Part shown: positions 26,131-33,708 of the stretch, piece after piece
Position numbering within the stretch: position 1 is the stretch's first letter
Layout of the letters: every line of letters starts with the position of its first letter
Origin: Chitinophagaceae bacterium
Lineage (GTDB): Bacteria > Bacteroidota > Bacteroidia > Chitinophagales > Chitinophagaceae
Assembly (NCBI GenBank): GCA_019638625.1
Contig: JAHBTK010000001.1
Coordinates: 549,434 to 613,433, forward strand
Length of the DNA: 64,000 bases
Direction: 5' to 3'
Made by a program: the position numbers and the translations under genes
The notes under the pieces: generated by a model
The model's input: the letters and a program-made list of their open reading frames with translations, nothing else
Databases searched by the model: none
Told to the model about the DNA's origin: nothing

Positions 26131-26931
26131 TTACTTAAGTCCTGTCCTATAAGTGTTGTCAAGTTTGTTATGGATTATTGTTGCTACAACCAATACTTCC
26201 GTCATTTGTGAGAGTTGGGTATCCTCTAATATTTTCGGATTGTGCGCTTTTGGGTTTCTGTACATAGAAAAAAATCCTTTACAGAAGTTTCCGAAGCCTT
26301 TATGTTCACTTTCCTCGCTCGGATTATTCAGAGTATTAAAAGCAAGCATAGGTCTTTTGTCTTTTCCCAAAGCAAAACAGTCATCAACTAAATCTGCTCC
26401 GTCTGAAGTATAGCCACTTTTTTGCCTAAGCCTTTCCGCCACACTTTTTGTAATCTCGAGTATAGCGTGAAAATAGTTTTCCTTTAACCATTCAGCCTCA
26501 CAGTAAGGCAAAATTTCTGAATGAACCCCAATACCGTGTACTTTTTCTTTTATTTTTAGTGACCTACTTTTAGCTTCTGAAATGGTTTTAGCTCTGTCAA
26601 CTTGCCGTGGTTGTCCAGCTTTATCAATTTCTATTCCTTCATAAACCAGTTTCTCATTGATAGTGGTTCTATCCTTTTCAAATTCATCTTCTGAATTGTA
26701 TCGCTTTGGATTTAACAGTCTGACAACGAACGCTAAAACATTATTTCCACACCTATCTTGAACTTGTCTTTCTTTTAAAGCATAAAATAGTCTATCTGTT
26801 TTGTTAGTACCGAATTGAGATTGAGAAATGCCAGCACCAGATAAATGTTCTGTAATTTTTGTATGTGTTAGTATATTTGAAATAATATCTGATATATTTC
26901 GTAGGGTTATGTCATCGAAAGATTTTGTCAT
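26131..26931 (-). CDS. TIGR02391 (Hypoth_Ymh) family protein with HEPN-like motif
   Basis: 266 residues. The C-terminal half has the family block GYTSDGADLVDDCFALGK...GFGNFCKGFFSMYRNPKAHNPK. Its RNPKAH (Arg225 to His230) matches the R-x4-H motif of HEPN ribonucleases, so RNA cleavage is possible. The family is frequent in defence islands and next to restriction systems, but no function is proven. It is a single gene with its own terminator, 25 bp after the small membrane-protein gene on the same strand. AT-rich; probably recent cargo. Confidence 0.75.
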   Translation of the reverse strand: MTKSFDDITLRNISDIISNILTHTKITEHLSGAGISQSQFGTNKTDRLFYALKERQVQDRCGNNVLAFVVRLLNPKRYNSEDEFEKDRTTINEKLVYEGIEIDKAGQPRQVDRAKTISEAKSRSLKIKEKVHGIGVHSEILPYCEAEWLKENYFHAILEITKSVAERLRQKSGYTSDGADLVDDCFALGKDKRPMLAFNTLNNPSEESEHKGFGNFCKGFFSMYRNPKAHNPKILEDTQLSQMTEVLVVATIIHNKLDNTYRTGLK

Positions 26932-26956
26932 TTTATAATTTCTCTTTTAAAACTAC

Positions 26957-27232
26957 CTATACAGGTTTTTGTATTTTCACATTTTGTTGTTCCTTATCTT
27001 CTTTCTTCTCTCGGGAATAAACCCAAAGAGACAATAGCCCAAATATAATCAAGGCGTAAGCTACCCATTTGCCAATCTTTTCAATTAATTTAATGAAAAC
27101 CGAACTTTCATAAGAGGAGAAGCCTTCTGCTCCCATAGGACTACGCCTATAAAACTTTCTACGGTTAATCCAGTAGCGAAGTCCCAAGCCTGCAACCAAA
27201 AATATGATACCTATAACCAATGATGCGAACAT
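26957..27232 (-). CDS. Small two-helix membrane protein of ICEs
   Basis: 91 residues: TM1 (FASLVIGIIFLVAGLGLRYWI), a loop RRKFYRRSPMGAEGFSSYESS, TM2 (WVAYALIIFGLLSLWVYS), then a lysine-rich tail. Similar small proteins occur near Bacteroidota tra operons and are sometimes mislabelled as molybdenum transporter subunits; nothing here supports transport. It is separated from traQ by 133 bp with a terminator, so it is not part of the tra transcript. Confidence 0.65.
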   Translation of the reverse strand: MFASLVIGIIFLVAGLGLRYWINRRKFYRRSPMGAEGFSSYESSVFIKLIEKIGKWVAYALIIFGLLSLWVYSREKKEDKEQQNVKIQKPV

Positions 27233-27311
27233 AACAAAAACACTTTATTTCCACTGTTTGAATTTACGAAAAATATTTGTTTCAGCCTGTAACCGATGTG
27301 TACCAAATGCA

Positions 27312-27342
27312 AAAACGGCTTACCGATCAGATAAACCGTTTT
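27312..27342 (-). terminator. Probable terminator of the tra operon
   Basis: AAAACGG (27312-27318) and CCGTTTT (27336-27342) form a stem around a 17-nt loop, with T-runs on both strands. It is 24 bp after the traQ stop and would end leftward tra transcription; it could also work in the other direction. Confidence 0.55.
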
Positions 27343-27365
27343 TTTTATCAATTGAAATACTGCTC

Positions 27366-27815
27366 TTAATCGCTACTGTTAAATTGAAAAGTTATCTGCT
27401 TTTCATTCCCGAAACTGTCCGAAATCCAAACATCAAAGGACTGTGATACGGCAGATGTTGAAGTGTAATACAACCTGAACTGCTCCGTTGGTAACTGGTA
27501 CAGGTCATTGGGCTGATAAGGCGGTTCATTGTAGTATTGCAACGTTCCCTGCCCGTCAAACTGGAAATAGCGGAGAAAATACTGCGTGTTGCTGTAATTG
27601 CCTTTACGCTGTATGGTAATGCGTATTTCTACGGTTTGCTCGTTGGCAACATCTTTAGGTACTGGCATTACATTTACCTCGAAAGGAAAATTGTTCTGTA
27701 TTTCGAGGTCATCATCTTTGCTGCAAGATACCAACGTAACCGAAGCTGTGAGGATTGTCAGGAATACATATAATGGCAGTAGCCCTGTTCTGAATTTATT
27801 GAATAATGTTATCAT
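27366..27815 (-). CDS. traQ: Conjugative transposon protein TraQ (DUF3872)
   Basis: 149 residues with a lipoprotein signal (LTASVTLVSCSKDDD, lipobox Cys near residue 31) and the DUF3872 body: RITIQRKGNYSNTQYFLRYFQFDGQG, QLPTEQFRLYYTS, VWISDSFGN. It is the last gene of the leftward tra operon, 11 bp after traO. TraQ is part of the Bacteroidota T4SS-like transfer apparatus and is anchored in a membrane; its exact role is not known. No traP (primase) gene is present between traO and traQ, unlike CTnDOT. Confidence 0.85.
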   Translation of the reverse strand: MITLFNKFRTGLLPLYVFLTILTASVTLVSCSKDDDLEIQNNFPFEVNVMPVPKDVANEQTVEIRITIQRKGNYSNTQYFLRYFQFDGQGTLQYYNEPPYQPNDLYQLPTEQFRLYYTSTSAVSQSFDVWISDSFGNEKQITFQFNSSD

Positions 27816-27826
27816 CGTTTTACGTT

Positions 27827-28378
27827 TTAAAAGTTAAACCTTAATCCCACACCTGCCGATGGTCGGAACTGTTGTAAATCCGTACCCCAAAGCACTTTTG
27901 TTCTCCCTTGCAGGACTAATACAAAACGGTCGGACAGGTAGGTTTCAAAAGTGAGGCGACCGCCTGCTCCGTAGATAAAATTATCTTCGCTCAATATCTT
28001 CGCACCGTCGTACAACATTGTTTCGCCCCGGTTAATGGTTTCGTAACCGACCACACCCGTTGCGGCGAAATTCAGCGTGATGTTCTTACGGGCATCGCCC
28101 AACAGGAAGAAGCTGTAACCGCCCTCTGCGGAATAGGTTTCCTGTGGTATGCGCAGGTCTTTGTACTGGTGGGTATATTCCAACGCCCAAAGCTGGTAAT
28201 TGCCGTTCTTACCGTTTACGGTCATTGCGGCACTGATGTAATAATCATTGCCGATTTTGTCATTGGATAATATACCTACGCTTATTTCCAATCCTTTCTG
28301 CTTAGGCAGCATCCTTTGCGCCTGTGCAGCCGTGATGCCTATCAGGACAAGCAGCACGGTATAGATATACTTTTTCAT
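27827..28378 (-). CDS. traO: Conjugative transposon protein TraO
   Basis: 183 residues with signal peptide (MKKYIYTVLLVLIGITAAQAQ). The mature protein looks like a small outer-membrane barrel: alternating aromatic strands, ending RFNF with a terminal Phe. TraO proteins of CTnDOT-type elements have this form and this place between traN and traQ. It is 20 bp downstream of traN. Assignment is by order and overall similarity. Confidence 0.82.
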   Translation of the reverse strand: MKKYIYTVLLVLIGITAAQAQRMLPKQKGLEISVGILSNDKIGNDYYISAAMTVNGKNGNYQLWALEYTHQYKDLRIPQETYSAEGGYSFFLLGDARKNITLNFAATGVVGYETINRGETMLYDGAKILSEDNFIYGAGGRLTFETYLSDRFVLVLQGRTKVLWGTDLQQFRPSAGVGLRFNF

Positions 28379-28398
28379 ATTCTTGCTTTAAAGGGTTA

Positions 28399-29298
28399 TT
28401 AAAATTTCAGGTGCATATCGTCAATCAAACGGGCTTTGATTAAATCGGAATTTTCGACCTGCAATGTTTGATGCCTGCCGCCGTTCTTCTCGAAAATCTC
28501 AATCAGCAGCACCTTATCATCGGCAATGGTAAACTGGTCTAACAGGAACACGTTTTGTTCAGTGGTTTGTCCTGAAATTTCCGTGAGTGGTTTATAGGTG
28601 CGAAGCGGTATCATCGGGCGTTCCTGTACCACGGTACGTTTTGCCACTTTTTTATCCACTACTTTGAAATTGATAAAATCAATCTGAAAAGGCACATTGG
28701 TACGGTTTCTCAATTCCGTATGGAAATAGTATTTACCGTTGTGGATGTAGATGCCTTTGAGGATAAACTGGATGCCAAAACTCTTAGCCCCGATATGCTT
28801 TACAATGCGCTTGTCTTTCTTGTAAATGGTTTCCAGTAACAACCCTGCCAGTGAGGGCGAATTGTTGCCCAGTTCTTCAAAAAGCACATCGTTACCGTTG
28901 GCTTTATCCACCGCTTTTTGCATCGTGAGCAGGTCATAGCTCGTTGCCTCCGGGTAGGAACTGTAATACACATTGAAACTGTAAAAACGCCCGTCATTCG
29001 TAATGACTGAAAAATTGGTTTCAGCTTCAAAATCCCTTACCGTTGCTTTTACACGCAACACGTTTTCCGCATCTTCCGCTTTCCCTGCAATCAAGTATTC
29101 GCTTCCCAAATCCACGTAACGGATAGCGGACGGGAAAATGAGGTGTGAAGTCTTATCGTATGTCACTTCCATTTTATACGGTTCTATCTTGCCCAACGCA
29201 AGCGGAGTTTTTGCATTTGCACTGTCCTGTGCATAAGATTGTACGGCAAAGCCGAGTATCAGGGCGATTGCCCAAAAGGTTTTAAAATGATTTTTCAT
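28399..29298 (-). CDS. traN: Conjugative transposon protein TraN (DUF4138)
   Basis: 299 residues with signal peptide (MKNHFKTFWAIALILGFAVQSYAQ). The body has KTSHLIFPSAIRYVDLGS near residue 50, the conserved start of DUF4138, and FIILKGIYIHNGKYYFH-like strands later. It corresponds functionally to a VirB9-like outer-membrane-complex protein. It lies between traM and traO with short gaps, in the tra operon. Confidence 0.87.
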   Translation of the reverse strand: MKNHFKTFWAIALILGFAVQSYAQDSANAKTPLALGKIEPYKMEVTYDKTSHLIFPSAIRYVDLGSEYLIAGKAEDAENVLRVKATVRDFEAETNFSVITNDGRFYSFNVYYSSYPEATSYDLLTMQKAVDKANGNDVLFEELGNNSPSLAGLLLETIYKKDKRIVKHIGAKSFGIQFILKGIYIHNGKYYFHTELRNRTNVPFQIDFINFKVVDKKVAKRTVVQERPMIPLRTYKPLTEISGQTTEQNVFLLDQFTIADDKVLLIEIFEKNGGRHQTLQVENSDLIKARLIDDMHLKF

Positions 29299-29322
29299 TT
29301 GTTTAAAAATTTGAGTTCAACA

Positions 29323-30672
29323 TTATTTTTTAGATACAAGGAAGACTTGATGTCCTGCTTTCAGCGTAACCTTTGGGGTTCTTACCTTTTTAGCGAAATA
29401 GCCCGAAATTCCCTGTACCACTCCTTTGCTTAAATCTGCGGCAACCTGTTGTCCGGCATTCTGTGTGAGCATTACGCTCGTTCCACCTGTCTGGCTCATA
29501 TTGCCTGCCATTTCGGTAAGGGCATTCATTTCGGGAGAATACGGAACGTACAAGCCTTGCTGCCCGTCCAAATCGTAAATGGTAATATCTACCGGGATGA
29601 TATTGCCCTCCAGTTCTATCGAGGTAATCTTTAATTGTAGCCTGCCATTCTGAAATTTGGCATTAGCAGTTACAACCGTTCCTTTTGGAATAGTACGTTG
29701 TGGCGTTTGGGCAGGCTCTAATAATCGTAAACGCACACCCGTTTCGCCAATAACCGTTTGGGCATCGTGTACGCAGGCTTTTATACTGTTTTTAGGTTGT
29801 ATCTCCTGCTCAACAGAACCGGCGGTATAAAAACCACGGTTCTTTGTTTCGCTCCAATCGGCTAAAAAAGCACTGTCCGTAGGCTCCCGATACAGGGCTG
29901 ATACGGTGTTCTTTCTTGCAGGCGTAAACGATACAAAATGCTCCTTTTGATTAGCACCCGCTGCACCAACAGCACCCGGAACAGCACCATTAGCAGGGGC
30001 GGCAGTTCCGGTATTAGCATTCTGCGGAAGATACTTTGCCGCCATTTCGTAGGACTTCTCCATTAGTTTAAGTTGGTCATCTACGGTGGCAACAGGTGGC
30101 ACATCTTTTTCAGCCAGCTTTTCTTTCATTTCGTCCAGTTGCCTGCGGAGTTCCATTGTTTCCGAATTATTATCCTGATAGAATGAACCCAATGTGCTTT
30201 GCATATTTCGGTAGCTGTTCAACCCAGGATTGCCGTTTCTTCCAGAATTTCTGGCACCTCCGCCAAAGCCGTTGCTTTCCTCATCTTCAGGAAACTGCTC
30301 ATCGGTCGGTTCTTCCTTATCTTCCGTATTCCAGTAGTCGGAAAGCGTTGCAAGCGCATTGCGTTTTTCCTGCTCTTTGCGTTCGAGCATTTCCTGCTCA
30401 TACGCTTTGCCTTTGTCGGCAGGCATTCCCGCTCCGGTAGCCTGTGGTACGGCATCGTTTAGCCCCACATTTTCGGTTGCCTTTTTATCTTCGGACGGTT
30501 TAAATATGACGTACATACAACCCACGAAGACAATCGCCATTATACTGAAGATTAAAGGCTTTTTGAGCTTTTCTTTATTATTCTGTGTACCGTTTTGAAG
30601 CACATCAGCGGTTGCTGTCGGGTTCCCCTCCGTTACCCGAACAACTGATTTTTTGTTCTCATTTTCTTTCAT
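29323..30672 (-). CDS. traM: Conjugative transposon protein TraM
   Basis: 449 residues. A short cytoplasmic N-terminus and one TM helix (LIFSIMAIVFVGCMYVIF, about 41-58) lead to a long Glu/Asn-rich periplasmic linker (about 80-200, including a coiled-coil-like stretch METLRRQLDEMKEKLAEKD-type) and a C-terminal beta domain (TVIGETGVRLRLLEPAQTPQRTIPKGTVV). This is the VirB10-like bridge between inner and outer membranes. Its start overlaps traL by 14 bp. Confidence 0.87.
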   Translation of the reverse strand: MKENENKKSVVRVTEGNPTATADVLQNGTQNNKEKLKKPLIFSIMAIVFVGCMYVIFKPSEDKKATENVGLNDAVPQATGAGMPADKGKAYEQEMLERKEQEKRNALATLSDYWNTEDKEEPTDEQFPEDEESNGFGGGARNSGRNGNPGLNSYRNMQSTLGSFYQDNNSETMELRRQLDEMKEKLAEKDVPPVATVDDQLKLMEKSYEMAAKYLPQNANTGTAAPANGAVPGAVGAAGANQKEHFVSFTPARKNTVSALYREPTDSAFLADWSETKNRGFYTAGSVEQEIQPKNSIKACVHDAQTVIGETGVRLRLLEPAQTPQRTIPKGTVVTANAKFQNGRLQLKITSIELEGNIIPVDITIYDLDGQQGLYVPYSPEMNALTEMAGNMSQTGGTSVMLTQNAGQQVAADLSKGVVQGISGYFAKKVRTPKVTLKAGHQVFLVSKK

Positions 30673-30946
30673 AAATCCTATTTTTTAAAATTGTTGATAC
30701 TGTGTCCTGCAATCTTGCAGGACTTTCATTCTTTTTAAGAATAGGGTTCTCGATATGCCTGATGTTGATGGCATCATTGGGCTTACCCGTATCGTACATT
30801 ACTTTGCCGATAACCCCTGCGGTCAGCAAGAGATAACCCACAAAAAAGTACAAGGTATATTGGTGCTGTTTGCGCACTGGCAATGCCTGCCAACGTTCGT
30901 CGAGCTTATCAAAATACCTATCCATATTTGCTCTAAATTTTTTCAT
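30659..30946 (-). CDS. traL: Conjugative transposon protein TraL (DUF3989)
   Basis: 95 residues from ATG 30946 (MKKFRANMDRYFDKLDERWQALP). One TM segment, YTLYFFVGYLLLTAGVIGKVM, then the DUF3989 IRHIENPILKK region. The ATG was preferred over a longer upstream frame because it matches the family length and lies just after the previous gene. It overlaps traM by 14 bp. A small inner-membrane component of the transfer channel. Confidence 0.8.
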   Translation of the reverse strand: MKKFRANMDRYFDKLDERWQALPVRKQHQYTLYFFVGYLLLTAGVIGKVMYDTGKPNDAINIRHIENPILKKNESPARLQDTVSTILKNRIYERK

Positions 30947-30965
30947 AGCCTTACTATTTCTGATG

Positions 30966-31394
30966 TTATAGCTTGAAACGCTTAGGGCTTTTCCCTGCCT
31001 TTTGTTTCGGTGCATCGTTGACCAATGCCACCGCTTCCACCGCTTTGGGTGCGGATATTACAGATAGGTTTGCCAGTTCCGATTTTTTGAGCAGTTGCCC
31101 AAATTGGTCTTTTCTTGCAACCTCTATTCTGTTGAGAGAAAATTTGCCGTTCAGGTATTTTACCCACATACTGCATTCTACACGTGGCTTGTCTTCGCCC
31201 GACCATTGCAGGTAGCCTGTCAACAACAAGTCTTGTTTAGGCAAAGTATCTGCACCTTTTTGGCAGCTTTCGAGGTAATCGCTGATGCTTTCTTTCAGCT
31301 TTCCGGCATACGCACCCTGCGTATGGAAATAACCGTTATATCCTTTGTCTGTAAGGATTTTTGCGAACGTGTTTAAATCTGATAATGCTTCCAT
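30966..31394 (-). CDS. ICE hypothetical protein between traK and traL
   Basis: 142 residues, no signal peptide or TM segment. It has a soluble, mixed fold (YNGYFHTQGAYAGKLKESISDYLESC near residues 19-44, then LLLTGYLQWSGEDKPRVECSMWVKY) and a basic Lys-rich C-terminus (KQKAGKSPKRFKL) that might bind nucleic acid. It lies in the tra operon with short gaps (12 bp after traK). This gene is not part of the named CTnDOT set I recognise; function unknown. Confidence 0.7.
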   Translation of the reverse strand: MEALSDLNTFAKILTDKGYNGYFHTQGAYAGKLKESISDYLESCQKGADTLPKQDLLLTGYLQWSGEDKPRVECSMWVKYLNGKFSLNRIEVARKDQFGQLLKKSELANLSVISAPKAVEAVALVNDAPKQKAGKSPKRFKL

Positions 31395-31406
31395 AAGATT
31401 GTTTTT

Positions 31407-32030
31407 TTAGCGTTCGATAACTTCTATGTCCCTGTTTTCAACCACTGCAAACTTTTCAATGTTGAAGCCCTGCGGGTTATTGTCGGAACGAACAGAGTTC
31501 ACGAGATAGCAGGAAGTAATCAGGTTACGTCTGGTTACATTGCTCGAACGGATGATGAATTGTTTGGCATAGGTGCGTACTGCATACGGGTAGGTATCGA
31601 AATTGCAGACGACACTATCAACTTCAATGCGTTGCTGTACGTTTCCTGATATGATACGACTGTAATAACCCTTTTCCGACAAGTCCTTGTAGTAATCAAA
31701 AGCACTTTTGTCGGCAAGGTTGAACGCTCTGCTCATATTGCTTTCGATAGCATTTTTATCGGGAGCAAGCGTAAAGAAAAGCTCGTGAAAACGTCTGACG
31801 TGTTCCCTTGCTTCCACAGGTCGGTTGATACTTGCATCTTGCGATAAGGCGAGCATCAATGATTTGCCATTATCCAATACATAGATTTTTTGGCGTTGTT
31901 CTTCTGCAAAGCGGTAGGACTGCCATACGGCATATCCTACCACGCCAATGCAGAGAACCGCAAACACAATGGCATATAATCTTATCTGCCTAAAGCTGTT
32001 TTCGATATTTCTTAGCGTTTTAAATTCCAT
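31407..32030 (-). CDS. traK: Conjugative transposon protein TraK
   Basis: 207 residues: FKTLRNIENSFRQIRLYAIVFAVLCIGVVGYAVW gives one N-terminal TM helix (about 19-40). The periplasmic part includes REHVRRFHELFFTLAPD and the YAVRTYAKQFIIRSSNVTRRNL block, both typical of TraK. It resembles VirB8-type assembly factors in layout. It is 20 bp after traJ. Confidence 0.87.
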   Translation of the reverse strand: MEFKTLRNIENSFRQIRLYAIVFAVLCIGVVGYAVWQSYRFAEEQRQKIYVLDNGKSLMLALSQDASINRPVEAREHVRRFHELFFTLAPDKNAIESNMSRAFNLADKSAFDYYKDLSEKGYYSRIISGNVQQRIEVDSVVCNFDTYPYAVRTYAKQFIIRSSNVTRRNLITSCYLVNSVRSDNNPQGFNIEKFAVVENRDIEVIER

Positions 32031-32050
32031 TTTTTAGAATGATTAATTGT

Positions 32051-33046
32051 TTATTTATTCATCAGTTTACCACCGATGTTTCCAACTGTTGAACCTGCCC
32101 CGGCTCCGGCAATGTTTCCTGTTTTCATTGCAGCTTGGTTTACGTTTCGGGTAAAGTTTCCTGCGCCTCCGGCTTGAATTACCCAACCTGTTACTGTCGG
32201 TATTGTGAAGTACCCGATGATGCCGATAATCATAAAGATGATGTACACCGTATTGCTCGTATCAGGTATATAGGTCGGGTCGGCAAGCATTGCTATATCC
32301 CTTTCCAGTATGAGGGATTGTATTCTTGCCAGCATCGAGCTGAACAAATCGGAAACAGGTAGCCAGAGATATACGCTGACATACCTCGTGATCCACTGTG
32401 TGAGCGTGGACTGAAATCCGTCCCACACGGAAATAGCAAAAGCTATTGGTCCGAGTATGGAAAGGACTATCAGGAAAAACGTCCGTATAGTGTCAATAAC
32501 CAAAGCCGCCGCCTGAAAGAGTATTTCCAGTAAATTGCGAAACCAATCCTTTATGGCTTTCTCTATCTTGTAGGCTTGTCTGTCCATATACATACCCGCC
32601 ATTGTACCAACGTCTGATGGCGACCATCCTAATTCATCCAGCTTTTTATCAAACTCTTCGTCTGATACCATATAGGCGGTTTCGGGATTTCGTACCATTG
32701 CTTCATATTCCAATTGGTCTTTCTGCTGTTGCAGCTTGTTCAGGTCAAGCACCTGGTCTTCGAGTATTTGGTGGGTTCCTGTAACCACCGGACTTAGTAC
32801 CGCATTGATGGTTCCCAACACGATGGTCGGGAAGAACATTATACAAAGCCCCAAAGCGAACGGACGCAACAACGGGAACACATCAATAGGTTCAGCACGG
32901 CTTAAAGCCTGCCAAACCTTTAATGCCACATAGAACAACGCACCCAATCCCGCCAATCCCTTAGCCACCGCTGCCATATCGCCTGCAAGTGGCATCATAT
33001 CGTCATAAAGCGAACGCAGGAGTTCGTGAAGATTATCCCATTCCAT
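32051..33046 (-). CDS. traJ: Conjugative transposon protein TraJ
   Basis: 331 residues, polytopic membrane protein (segments around 20-40, 70-90, 175-230, 265-290). Family features are MEWDNLHELLRSLYDDMMPLAGDM at the start and LSILGPIAFAISVWDGFQSTLTQWI in the middle; the tail is Gly/Asn-rich (AGAGAGSTVGNIGG). It is the VirB6-like channel component. It starts two bases after traI. Confidence 0.88.
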   Translation of the reverse strand: MEWDNLHELLRSLYDDMMPLAGDMAAVAKGLAGLGALFYVALKVWQALSRAEPIDVFPLLRPFALGLCIMFFPTIVLGTINAVLSPVVTGTHQILEDQVLDLNKLQQQKDQLEYEAMVRNPETAYMVSDEEFDKKLDELGWSPSDVGTMAGMYMDRQAYKIEKAIKDWFRNLLEILFQAAALVIDTIRTFFLIVLSILGPIAFAISVWDGFQSTLTQWITRYVSVYLWLPVSDLFSSMLARIQSLILERDIAMLADPTYIPDTSNTVYIIFMIIGIIGYFTIPTVTGWVIQAGGAGNFTRNVNQAAMKTGNIAGAGAGSTVGNIGGKLMNK

Positions 33047-33048
33047 TT

Positions 33049-33681
33049 TTACCAGTATTTTTGGTTAGCAGTTCCGTAGAGTTCAAGCACTCTTTGGGCA
33101 TCGTTTTTCTTTTTCGCTCTCAGGTAGCTTACAGAGATATTCTTATTGGTGTAGTAGCGAACAAGGCTGTGGTAATCCTTTACCTCTTTGTACACACGGT
33201 CAATAATATCCATACGCTCTTTGTCGTTTAACGAAAGGCTTGAAGAGGTTATAATCTGCTTCAATTCTTTTAGCAGTTCGGTACTTTCATTGAGCAGTGC
33301 CGAATAACCATTGCCAATAGCAACCAATTCCTGTGGTGTAAAATTTGGGTCGTTCATCATCTTGCCAAAATTCTGCACGTATATTTCGGACACATCGCCT
33401 ACTAACAGCACGGTTTGTTGCACTTTTCGGGCATCTTTCACAAGGTTGTTGATAGCTTTCAGCTTGTCGTAATATTCTTTGCCCTGGTCGTACACTTTCT
33501 TCACTTCGTTGAAGTTCTTTACTACATTGCTTACGGTGGAAGAAGTCTGTATGATTTCGTTCGCACTGTTGATAATCCCTGAAGCCAAGTTTGCAGGGTC
33601 AGTTACTACAAATTGGGCTTTCGCTGACGGTGCTACGGCGAGCATCAGTGCCGTACACACCAGATACAATACTTTTTTCAT
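33049..33681 (-). CDS. traI: Conjugative transposon protein TraI (DUF4141)
   Basis: 210 residues with signal peptide (MKKVLYLVCTALMLAVAPSAKAQF) and a helical, coiled-coil-like body (SSTVSNVVKNFNEVKKVYDQGKEYYDKLKAINNLVK, about 47-85), the DUF4141 pattern. The layout resembles VirB5-like periplasmic proteins. It lies between traG and traJ. The name follows the CTnDOT scheme and is unrelated to the F-plasmid TraI relaxase. Confidence 0.85.
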   Translation of the reverse strand: MKKVLYLVCTALMLAVAPSAKAQFVVTDPANLASGIINSANEIIQTSSTVSNVVKNFNEVKKVYDQGKEYYDKLKAINNLVKDARKVQQTVLLVGDVSEIYVQNFGKMMNDPNFTPQELVAIGNGYSALLNESTELLKELKQIITSSSLSLNDKERMDIIDRVYKEVKDYHSLVRYYTNKNISVSYLRAKKKNDAQRVLELYGTANQKYW

Positions 33682-33708
33682 TGTTTCTGAATTTTAAAAT
33701 GTTAATGA

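Noticed and set aside
26957..27232. Molybdenum ABC transporter permease
   Set aside because: Only two short TM helices and no permease motif; a small ICE membrane protein is a better description.
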